Notes under the pieces: model-generated
The model's input: the letters and a program-made list of their open reading frames with translations, nothing else
What the model was told of the DNA's origin: nothing
Database searches by the model: none
Position numbers and translations under genes: made by a program
Shown: positions 55,575-64,000 of the stretch, piece after piece
Position numbering within the stretch: the first letter of the stretch is position 1
How the letters are laid out: every line of letters begins with the position of its first letter
DNA from: Agrypnia vestita
Lineage: Eukaryota > Arthropoda > Insecta > Trichoptera > Phryganeidae
Reading direction: 5' to 3'
NCBI GenBank assembly: GCA_016648135.1
Contig: JADDOH010002332.1
Coordinates: 208,863-272,862, forward strand
Length of the DNA: 64,000 bases

Positions 55575-57385
55575 TTAATTTTTAAAGTGTGAAGTAATGA
55601 AAAATTACTTCATTTCATGTCCATCATAACTTGGTGCTTGATCATCTGAAATCAAAAAATCAAAGTTCATTAGTTAGATAATAAGTTTTACCAGGTAACG
55701 CTGGGAGGGTTTTTTGAAATTTCAATTTTTCAATTTTTTGGAACACTTTGAAGGGGAAAACGCGATTTTTTGCGAAAAATATCGACTAATTTGTTATTAA
55801 AAAATAAAAATTAATAACAAATTTGAAAAAAAGTCTCCAGCGTTACCTTGTAAATTATGTACAGAAATAGTGTTCAAAATTTCAAACGATCGCTGCAAGT
55901 AGTTTTGAATTATGATGGACACCGAAGTTGAAAACGTTGAGAAGGAGGAAAACGTTTATTTTTAAAGTTTGCCAACACTGTAAATATCAAATCAAACTCA
56001 AAACACTTATTTTTATATACTCTACACATAATTGTGATTGCCATGTTCACACAGCAAAGAGCTTTCATCATCAGCATCTTTTTGTCCTTGTCTACGCAAA
56101 ACTCTTCCAATACAAATAGCACGTCCGGTAGTCCTCAGGTGAGCGCATCTATTAGCTGCCCGAGCAGGTAGAGAAAATCAGTCTGAGTATCGCTCAAATG
56201 TTCATAATTTCGTCAATTTTGCATCGATTAACTTGAAATTTTGACACAATATTCTTGCGATGTTATACATTCATTTAAAAAATAAAAAATAAAATGCAAA
56301 TAAAAAAAATTAAAAACAAGGTTTTTAAGACCCCCCCCTTAAGCCACTTCACCCACAAAACTAATGTTCATCCATGGAATCCATTAAAAATTTAATTGAA
56401 TGACATCCATTCAAAATGTTGCATAGTTGTCCTTCGGGGTCCCGTGCAAATAAAAGATATTTGGTGATACAGCACTTTTATTTTATTTACACGAAATACA
56501 TATTGATTTAATTTAATACATCGAAATATAAGTTAGTAATATCTTTATAAAAAGGCAATTTACAAACATAGTTACAAAAAACATGCAATTTTGCAGCCAC
56601 AAATTATGACATGATCCCTAAAATTGGGGAATCTCATGTGTGCTTTCTTCAGCTTGGTGCCTTGACGAGCGCAAATAGTTTTATGTATAAATTGCACTAA
56701 TTATTCGTATTAGAATGTGTTTAAAATTGCTTCTCACTTTTTAAAATTCCCCTGTACTTCTTTTTTTTCTAAAACATATCTGGTTTTGTGTTGTTAAAAT
56801 GGTTATTTTTCTTTGGAAGAAGTTATTACCTACTGTCTGTCTTACTACCTATATGACATATTTATGGTGTATTTCTAATAAAAATAACTGTGCTTGTGTT
56901 GATCTCAGTCGGAAAAAATACAAAATCAAAAGTTAAAATCACGTAAAGATTGAAGAAGCCTTTCCCAAATTCTTTTTTATTGAATTATTTTTTTGCGCCC
57001 CTTGAATTTCTAATTAACGAGGTTTTACTGTAGTTACATACTTTTCACTATATATTATTTAATATTTACACAACTGTATAGGTACACATGAAGAGGAAAA
57101 ATGAAACAATTAAGGAAACCTGTTTGTGTACAATTAGTATGGAACATGAATATTGCATACGTCGTCATGAATAATTTATTATTCCCACCGATACCCCATC
57201 ATCATTTAAAAAATCACTCCAACACAACATCTATTTTTTTTAAGGATATCTATAGAACACTATAACACACAAAATCAATTGTTTATTTACACATTTGTAC
57301 CCGATCGCACTACATTAAAACACTAAATATATAAATGCATTTTGCTGGAGCAGGCCAAGACGCTTGTAATTGGGATAGTAGGCCA
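55575..57385. other. long stretch without a gene
   Basis: No coding region recognised. 55800-56140 contains short frames without domains. The stretch is otherwise AT-rich with several A- and T-runs. Confidence 0.35.
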
Positions 57386-57387
57386 AA

Positions 57388-57456
57388 TTTTATCGACTCA
57401 TAATTGAAGCAGGACTATAGTCCTGCGAGGTTATTAATGTTTTCCAAATAACCCTG
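57388..57456. repeat. end fragment of the 40.65-kb palindromic family
   Basis: TCGACTCATAATTGAAGCAG, GACTATAGTCCTGCGAGGTT and TTCCAAATAACCCTG followed by TA match the right end of 40654-41192. Confidence 0.6.
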
Positions 57457-57459
57457 TAC

Positions 57460-58630
57460 ATGAGTATAATTAAATATTTAACTTTTAAATATGGACATTG
57501 CCGCGTTTGCTATTTAACTTAATTAGATATTGCTGCATTTTCTATGGTGTTTCAGTCTAAAATCGACATTAACTGTCACATTAGTCACATGAAGCGGCTA
57601 TTTTGTCATGGGGGTTGATTGGTTGTATTGGACATTGCTTCCTTTGCTTTTTGTACTACGAGGATATTACTGTCTTTGTTTAAATAGTTATTTAGAATCA
57701 TGATTTTGGAAAGGATAGAACTATATTTCCTATGAAATCTCGAATTCAGTACATTCTAAATTAGTAATCCTCGGTGATCGCATTCAAAATTTTTATTTTT
57801 TGGATATAGGTCCTCCGTTTTTTTTTAAATTAACAAGTATTTTGCTATATTTAAGTGACAACAGTGTATAAACGGAATAGGGAAATATCACTTATTTTAA
57901 TAGAATAATATTTACTAGAAAATATGTCTACAAAAAAAATTGGTATTATATTAAGAGATATTACGAGTGTAAAAATGATTTTGAAATTCAACATTTTAAA
58001 TTCCCGCCATAACACTTGATTTCACTAGTCACGCCTACGTGCGTCACATTTGTGTAGTATACCCAGTGTACAAATACTACGACACCATACCAAATACGTG
58101 AATTGATACGTCACGACCAATCACATGCGTTTTAATGCAGTCATATTTGTAAAGATTATAAACTGTGACAGGCTTCTAAATGACGCGCATAAAATGTTTT
58201 CTATGAAGTGAAAAATATTGTTTTTTCCTTAAAATCAACGCAAAACCTGAACGTTACTATAAAGTAACTAGTTTTTTGAATGAGGGCCCGTTGTTAGATC
58301 GCGAGTTATAGTTAACCTTGAAGCGAGTAATACCATAATTATTAATTAACATTGTTAATTTTATTAGAACAGGTTGACGTATACTGGAATCTGCAAAAAC
58401 TAGATTTACGTAATAAATAAATCTTAACACTCCCGTTCCCGAACGGGGTACAACTTAACCCCAAAAGCCTAATTTTTATTGAGCTGGTATCTTTTGTAAT
58501 CCTCATAAATACCCCAAAGAATACGACATCAAAAGAAAATTAATTGATAATGTGTAGTAAGACAAATAAGACAGCATTAAGAATGATTAAGACAATCAAA
58601 AGTAGAAAAAAATGTTTTCCATAGACAATC
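57460..58630. other. no gene; repeat shared with 11.9 kb
   Basis: 57700-57815 (ATCATGATTTTGGAAAGGAT ... AGTAATCCTCGGTGATCGCA) is homologous to 11915-12010, which belongs to a Penelope-like remnant. The word GGACATTGC(T/C)GC...TTTGC occurs here three times. No coding content. Confidence 0.4.
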
Positions 58631-58635
58631 GGCAA

Positions 58636-58844
58636 TAGTGATGGTATTTTAACCAGTGACGCACTAACAGTCCTTGAGATTTGTATCTGTTTGCGTCGAT
58701 GATTGGCAAATAATTTTTCGTAATTCGCAAAGCAAACATTAGTACAAGACAACAGTTACAGTAGACAACATCGACGCAAACAGATACAAATCTCAAGGAC
58801 TGTACCGAAAATAACCGGTTAAAAAATGATTTGACCATCACTGA
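58636..58844. repeat. MITE-like element with a perfect 35-bp inner inverted repeat
   Basis: Begins TAGTGATGGT and ends ACCATCACTGA, hAT-like ends. Inside, ACAGTCCTTGAGATTTGTAT plus 15 more bases (58666-58700) is repeated exactly in inverse at about 58767-58801. The 8-bp flanks do not match, so the target duplication is lost or the ends are misplaced. Confidence 0.6.
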
Positions 58845-58849
58845 GAAAA

Positions 58850-59080
58850 TCATGGAAACGTGAATGGAGCAATAGACATTGTAATGTCTATCATTCAAAT
58901 GAATATTAATTTGTTTTTTCGCTCAGGAAATAGATATTGAATTAATACAGAAAAAAAGGGTTATTTTATTATTATTTAAGAAATTTTGATATACCTACAG
59001 AATATTTAGAGCTTTTGCTAATTTTTCAGAACACAGTACTGGATTTTGTTCCAGGGACATCATTAATCAAGATATATGAT
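58850..59080. other. no gene; palindrome-family flank at its end
   Basis: 59020-59080 (TTTCAGAACACAGTACTGGA ... ACATCATTAATCAAG) resembles the outer flank of the palindrome family. Confidence 0.4.
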
Positions 59081-59083
59081 AGA

Positions 59084-59306
59084 TGTCTCATAGAGACGAA
59101 ATTATATTTCTTTATGGGAAAAAAGTAGACATGGAAGTCTTTGGGTGTTCATAGGGCTTACGACTTATCGTACGGCTGACTTAAGTGATCACTTTACACA
59201 ATGTAACGTTCACCATTTCCACCCATGATTGTATAAAGTGATCACTTAAGCCTGCCGTACGATAGGTAAAACATATAATTTCGTCTCTATGAGACATCTA
59301 TAGTAT
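59084..59306. repeat. short inverted-repeat member of the palindrome family
   Basis: Left GATAGATGTCTCATAGAGAC and right GTCTCTATGAGACATCTATA are inverse copies, as are CGTACGGC...CTTAAGTGATCACTT and its partner. The middle is only about 40 bp, so it is a much deleted relative of 15206-16099. Confidence 0.65.
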
Positions 59307-59608
59307 ATTTTTACATAGTTTAAACCTTAAAACTGGAAATAAGCTACATGGTACATACCAAGATGGATATATTGCAAAAGAAAAATGCTTATGTTTTAAT
59401 GGAATACGGCAAACAAGCTTATTTAAAAGGTAAAATATGACCTCAAGTATCGAAAACCAAAAAAAAAAAACTTTTTTCAAAAAGTATGGATTTATTGGCT
59501 TTCAGGTTAGTGGAGCAGAATAAGTGGGCCGGCTGCATGAAAGGCACCCAGAGTATCGTAAACAGGGAAAAACATGATTGTAGATACACTTTGCACCGCT
59601 TATCGTAG

Positions 59609-59643
59609 TATATAACCTTGCAGTGCTTGATCAGAGGCCAGTT
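59609..59643 (+). promoter_or_regulatory. core promoter: TATA box and initiator
   Basis: TATATAA at 59609-59615 and CCAGTT at 59638-59643. The initiator A (59640) is 31 bases downstream of the first T, the exact spacing of insect TATA promoters. The 5' leader would be 28 bases before the ATG at 59668. GC content rises from here to the splice donor. Confidence 0.6.
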
Positions 59644-59667
59644 ACCGTCGCGCGGCAGCCCGAGAAC

Positions 59668-59710
59668 ATGTCGGTCTTCATCATCACTTCTCTGGGGATT
59701 CTCCTCTCGG
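59668..59710 (+). CDS. first coding exon of a secreted-protein gene (partial)
   Basis: ATG (context GAACATGTC) opens MSVFIITSLGILLS plus one base, then CGG-GTGAGT, a strong splice donor with the intron starting at 59711 in phase 1. A short hydrophobic first exon ended by a phase-1 intron is common in insect genes for secreted proteins, such as cuticle or peritrophic proteins. The exon encodes most of a signal peptide. The TATA/initiator pair lies at the right distance upstream. No second exon was recognised in the window, so the product is unknown. A mariner copy sits 31 bp into the presumed intron. The exon is too short to prove by itself. Confidence 0.5.
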
Positions 59711-59741
59711 GTGAGTCGGGGCTGGCTGCCCTGTACATATA

Positions 59742-61026
59742 TTAGGTCCTTACATATGAAATTAGCGTTTTGCCGTACTGGCAAATTTGATCACAAATAT
59801 CTTCTCTTTGGTTAGGAATTCCAAATCCAAATTTATACAGCTATTTACTCATGTATTTGTGTTTTGAAAATTATAATTCATTTGTTTTTTCCTCAATTGT
59901 TTTTTTCTTTGCGTCACTCAGTTTACAAAATGAAAAACTTGAAATATCGCGTTATTTACGAGTACGAGTTCCACCGTGGCACCAGTGCTGCGGAAACGGC
60001 TCGAAGGATTAATGATGTGTATGGCGACGGTGCCGCAAAAGAAAACACAGTGCGTTTTTGGTTCCAACGTTTTCGTTCTGGAAATTTCGACCTGCAGAAC
60101 AAGGCCCGTGGACGGCCGGAGACCAAAGTTGATAATGAAGAATTGAAGGCTATTGTGGAAGCGGATCCATCGCAAACCACATCCGAGTTAGCTGCAGGCT
60201 GCGGTGTTAGTGATAAAACTGTTTTAATTCACTTGAAGCAAATTGGTAAGGTGAAAAAGCTTGAAAGGTGGGTACCTCACGAATTGAGTGAAGCAAATCA
60301 ACAAACGCGCGTTGACTGCTGCGTTGCATTACTCAACCGGCACAATAATGAAGGGATTTTAAATCGAATCATTACCTGTGATGAAAAGTGGATCCTGTAC
60401 GATAATCGGAAGCGCTCATCGCAATGGCTGAACCCTGCCGAACCAGCCAAACCATGCCCCAAGCGAAAATTGACTCCAAAAAAGTTACTTGTGAGCGTTT
60501 GGTGGACTAGTGCTGGTGTCGTTCACTACAGCTTTCTTAAATCTGGCCAGACGATTACGGCAGATGTCTATTGTCAGCAACTGCAAACCATGATGGAAAA
60601 GCTAGCTGCTAAACAACCGAGGCTGGTTAATCGCTCTAGGCCACTGCTGCTTCATGATAACGCTAGACCACACACTGCACAACAGACGGCTACCAAATTA
60701 GAGGAGCTTTAATTGGAATGTCTAAGACATCCACCGTACTCTCCGGACCTTGCCCCAACAGATTACCATTTTTTTCGAAATTTGGATAACTTCTTGCAAA
60801 GGAAAAAATTCAACTCCGATGGGGCAGTCCAAACCGCCTTCAAAGATTTTATTGATTCCCGTCCGAATGGTTTTTTTAGTAAAGGGATCGATGAACTACC
60901 TATGAGATGGCAAAAGTGCATAGATAGCAATGGTACATACTTTGATTAAATAAATATATTATAATAAAAAAAATCGGCTTTATGTTCCTCCCATACTAAA
61001 CGCCAATTTCATATGTAAGGACCTAA
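59742..61026 (+). mobile_element. full-length mariner element, copy 2 (1285 bp)
   Basis: Ends TTAGGTCCTTACATATGAAAT on both sides (inverted), flanked by TA at 59740-59741 and 61027-61028. It is nearly identical to copy 1 and the same length, so both inserted recently. It lies in the likely first intron of the gene whose exon is at 59668-59710, in the same direction. Confidence 0.93.
59930..60949 (+). pseudogene. mariner transposase with one premature stop
   Basis: The frame of 339 codons starts at MKNLKYRVIYEYEFHRGTSA. Only one lesion is seen: codon 261 is TAA (60710-60712), where copy 1 has CAA. Order: N-terminal helix-turn-helix region (1-110), GRP at 61-63, WVPHEL linker at 114-119, then the catalytic domain with D151 (TCDEKW), D243 (LHDNARPH) and D278 (SPDLAPTD), a DD34D triad as in mariner. 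The stop lies between the second and third catalytic aspartates, so the product is inactive. Confidence 0.93.
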
Positions 61027-61029
61027 TAT

Positions 61030-61298
61030 TATGGCACCGGTGTCTCTTCTATCAGATTAGATCGCGTCATCACTTGTTAGATCAAGCTTTTGTGAAGCAT
61101 TTTCTTGAGGAAACCTGAGTCAACGTTTCGTTCCACCAGAATCCCCAGTACCCCTGATATTATTTTACGATATATATTACTGAACTCATCCACGGCCATT
61201 GGGTCTAGGTAATTTTGATGGATGCAGCAATATTGTCAATATGTACCTATATTTAGCTTTTAAATCGTGATGTCCTCTGAAATTACATTGTGTTACAA
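61030..61298. other. no exon recognised downstream of the mariner
   Basis: I looked here for a second exon continuing the signal peptide in phase 1 and found none that is convincing. Confidence 0.35.
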
Positions 61299-61299
61299 C

Positions 61300-61820
61300 C
61301 CGGTTTTGTAGAACTCCATATTTATTTTTGATAAATTTAAAATAAATTAAATTTTAATAAATATTATTATTAAGTTCTCTACGGTTTAAGTATTTTTATG
61401 TGTTACAGCTGTTTCCACTTCTCCACTTTCTCCACTTCTCCACTCCAATTTTAAATATCTTTAAAAAACCAATAATCAAGGACATAAATTAAAATAATAT
61501 TTATAAATAACACTTGCAGAAAACGGGGAATTTTGATAATTAAGCATAACGTTAACCGAGGCACCTTTAATGATAAGTGCCCGGGAAAAAACGAACATTA
61601 CTACAGGGCTTCACCACAAATATCTAATTACTCTAAAGGGGAAGGCGTAACTTAAAATTTTATAAATAAGTCGTTTGTACGTGGTATATCCACTGTTTGA
61701 TAATGGCCTTACAAGCCGAAACAGCTGTAACACATAAAAATGCTTAACCCGTAGAACTTAATAATAATATTTATTAAAATTTAATTTATTTTAAATTTAT
61801 CAAAAATAAAACCGGTTCAT
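61300..61820. mobile_element. inverted pair, Penelope-type
   Basis: 61305-61405 (CCGGTTTTGTAGAACTCC ... GTGTTACAGCTGTTTCC) is repeated in inverse at 61712-61818. The inner end of the right arm reads TTGATAA, stem GGC/GCC, GAAA, then CAGCTGTAAC, a changed core. The 300-bp middle holds no coding sequence. It is the fifth inverted pair in the window and a further sequence family. Confidence 0.5.
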
Positions 61821-61924
61821 TTAATTCCTGCGTAAAAAATGCAATGCTGAATTTTTACAACTTGATTTTATGGTCTTCGCCCAGTGATATTTATTTCCCC
61901 AACGTATTTTCTCCTCAATTTCAA

Positions 61925-62045
61925 AAAACTAACAAAGTTTGTATAAATAACATTGTTTTTAATGTATAGAGAGATAGTGGTTTCGATACCACGGTATCTT
62001 CGTCAGAACGGGCGCACAAGAGCTACAATCGCAAAATTAACGCTG
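61925..62045 (-). mobile_element. Penelope-type terminal repeat
   Basis: On the minus strand the core is followed by CCACTATCTCTCTATACATT, ACAATGTTATTTATAC and AAACTTTGTTAG, the same kind of ending (…ACTTTGTT) as at 6.4, 11.5 and 14.3 kb. No coding sequence beside it. Confidence 0.5.
61981..62006 (-). ncRNA. hammerhead-like core
   Basis: Minus strand: CTGACGA (62000-62006), A, stem GATAC/GTATC with loop CGTG, GAAA (61981-61984), then CCACTATC. All core bases fit with a clean stem II. GATAGTGG would be needed upstream for stem III and is not seen close by. Confidence 0.45.
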
Positions 62046-62079
62046 CAAACATAAAATAATCTTATTGTTTTTGTACACT

Positions 62080-62370
62080 TTTTAGATATTTTTTTATTTT
62101 TTACTATTTTTATTTATTAGAGACACTAACAGGATAATAGGTACATGACACTCTGATAATAAACATTATAGTGAAGACTATGCCCACTATCCCAATTACA
62201 AGTGTCTTCGGCACGCTCTAGTAACATGTATATTTGCAATTAATTATATTTTACATGTGCATTTATGTATATTATATATTTTGTGTTTGAGTGTAGTGCG
62301 ATTAGTATTTAATGAATGATTGATTTAATGGATCTATAGGTTCATGTCATCGTTTAGAATGTCATATGTA
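62080..62370 (-). repeat. jockey-like LINE 3' untranslated end
   Basis: Homologous to 26236-26470 (AGTGTCTTCGGCACGCT, TTTAATGGATCTATAGGTTC, ATGTCATCGTTTAG). The A-rich end on the minus strand is near 62080-62100. No coding part remains in this copy. Confidence 0.65.
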
Positions 62371-62548
62371 CTCTAAGTGTCTTTTAAAGATTATTTTCCA
62401 CATTTTTATACGAGACGGTCAATAAGACATTCGTTTAAAAACTTGTTTAAAAACTTGTTTTAAAACATGTTTAAAAACTATTTTTAAATTCAGTCCTCAG
62501 GCACCGCTTTACAACAAGACGTGGGTCGTTCATGAACAAACTGTTAAT

Positions 62549-63185
62549 TTTACTCCCTTTATATTAATTCGTGGCGTCTCCTTTAAAACTTTGGACCGAT
62601 TTTTGACCCTCTTCCCGTGATCCAATCGAGCTGAAACTTGGCAAGCAGACTCGTGGCGATGATCAAGAAGATCTATAAAATTTTCGTTATAAAAAATTAA
62701 TAATTAATTAATTAATATAGAATAATTTCGGATTTTTAGAAATTTTATTGGTTTTTTTAAATTGGAATCATTAGAAAACGTCGCGGAATATTTTCTAAAT
62801 TTGAATTATTCCGTCGGTATAATAGGTACATCACTACGAATTTCAAAACTTTATAAAACAATTGGTTCACAGATGACAGCAAAATTGGGTTTTTTGGGAA
62901 AAAATCAATTAATAATTTATTTCTTTTAGATTTCTGCTTAGTTTTGAAGAACTCAAATCTGATTCTGACTTAACATTTGAAGCTGGAAATTCATAAGGTA
63001 CGATATTGATGATAATTGAATCTATCAAAATCTTGACATCTTAAAACATCTGACATTTTAGAAATATATTAAATTACTGTAAGTTTAGTGTTATGTTATA
63101 TGTTTTAATTCGTCTTTAATTGTTGTTATATTTTACAAAGAAAGGGAGTATAATAAGAACATTGTTTTTATGGGTTACTTTTTTA
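62549..63185 (+). repeat. dispersed repeat family A, longest copy
   Basis: Starts TTTTACTCCCTTTATATTAA, has CCAATCGAGCTGAAACTTGG, and ends AAAGAAAGGGAGTATAATAA then TTTTTATGGGTTAC. Its 3' half (63040-63140) matches 11300-11400 and the inverse of 17940-18060. Confidence 0.6.
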
Positions 63186-63429
63186 CTGCTCGCTGTCCTG
63201 AAGGAATGGACTACGCAGTTCACCAGCAACCGTTTATCAATTCAGTAGCTGCAGATTAATTTGGAATTCCTACCGTCAGTACAGAATGCAAGGAAGCTAT
63301 TTTAATAGTGATTCAGTTAATTTATATTGCAATTTAGTGTCCGTAGTTAATTTTTCATACGCTGTAATTATAGAACGATTGAAAGTACAGTATAGGTCTA
63401 GAGTTAGTTGAAAAAATAAAATATACTGT

Positions 63430-64000
63430 CATTCCAAATAACGCTAAATTGATATCCTTTGATGTAAGCAATTTGTTTACCAATGTACCGATCGAAGATT
63501 GTAAAAACATATTTAAAGAAATGACCAAAAATCTTGATTCAAAATTGGTAAACGAATTGTTAAAAATATTAAACATTTGTACAACCCAAAATTATTTCTG
63601 TTATTTAGATAAGATATGTTGTCAAAAAGATGGACTAGCTATGGGTCAACCATCCAGTCCTCTATTAGCTGATATATTCATTCTAAATAATATTTAATCA
63701 TATTTAATTCTAAAAATAGTTTATTAAAAAATGCTCTTCTGTGGTATAGGTATGTCGACGACATATTTTGTGTATGGACAGGCACAGACAGACAACTACA
63801 ACAATTTCTCACATTTATCAATACACTACACAAAAACATAAAATTCACAATGGAAACAGAATCAGACAGAACGCTCAATTTTCTTGACCTAAACATAAAA
63901 AGAACAAGCAATAACACATTTTCATTCAATATATACAGAAAACCAACATTTACAGACAATATTATACACCAATCTTCACATCACCCAATATCTCATAAAA
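63430..64000 (+). pseudogene. Penelope-like reverse transcriptase, running off the window
   Basis: The enzyme copies the element's RNA at the target. From 63449 the frame reads ISFDVSNLFTNVPIEDCKNI and later KDGLAMGQPSSPLLADIFI, the FDV-x-x-LFTNVP and GLAMG-x-x-x-SP-x-LA-D-x-F motifs of Penelope. After a stop or shift near 63697 another frame gives LWYRYVDDIFCVWTGTDRQL, with the YVDD catalytic box, and RTLNFLDLNIKRTSNNTFSF then YRKPTFTDN to the end of the window. The YRK-P-TFTDN block is also typical. At least one frameshift makes it a pseudogene here; the N terminus upstream of 63430 is not recognised. Confidence 0.8.

Noticed and set aside
59443..59784. 113-codon frame on the minus strand across the promoter and exon at 59.6 kb
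   Set aside because: No domain; it runs into the mariner end, and the plus-strand signals explain the GC-rich part better.

Overview
This window looks like AT-rich, repeat-dense nuclear DNA from an arthropod, most probably an insect. The signs are one single-exon neuropeptide-type GPCR gene with a composition unlike its surroundings, two mariner elements of the cecropia type, a TTAA-flanked piggyBac-like relic, Helitron-, hAT- and Penelope-like elements, jockey/CR1- and RTE-like LINE tails, and a tRNA-derived SINE. There is no bacterial-style gene packing, and no virus or toxin gene was recognised. The species cannot be named from the sequence.

Layout. 1-35 kb is a nest of degraded mobile elements: Penelope-like pieces (2.3-2.9, 6.4-6.8, 11.5-12.1, 14.3, 15.0 kb), hAT-type MITEs (3.3-4.2, 23.9-24.5 kb), a near-perfect 0.9-kb palindrome (15.2-16.1 kb), a 0.3-0.6-kb repeat family with tandem units (10.9, 17.6, 20.6 kb), a full-length but broken mariner (21.5-22.8 kb), a Helitron-like element (25.5-26.0 kb), LINE tails (26.2-27.0, 28.6-29.1 kb) and two SINE copies. 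35-38 kb holds the only complete gene: an intronless class-A receptor of 357 residues (36433-37506), with a hAT MITE inserted about 210 bp upstream of its ATG. 38-59 kb is again repeats: LINE tails, a TA-flanked foldback element, a piggyBac-like relic, the second Helitron copy, and two Penelope remnants with GIY-YIG domains. At 59.6-59.7 kb there is a convincing TATA/initiator pair, a short exon that reads like a signal peptide, and a strong splice donor. A second mariner lies in the presumed first intron, 31 bp downstream. The window ends inside a Penelope-like reverse transcriptase (63.4-64.0 kb).

The most interesting signal is a set of dispersed sites, on both strands, with the pattern CTGAnGA - short hairpin - GAAA. 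This is the order of conserved nucleotides in the hammerhead ribozyme core, here next to Penelope-like C-terminal coding fragments or in paired inverted copies. Two of the paired copies are flanked by perfect 11- and 13-bp target duplications, so the inverted pair has moved as one short unit. Hammerhead motifs in Penelope-like elements are known from published work. The compact mobile double-inverted form is the part worth checking. I did not find a convincing cleavage-side strand by eye, so ribozyme activity is not claimed.
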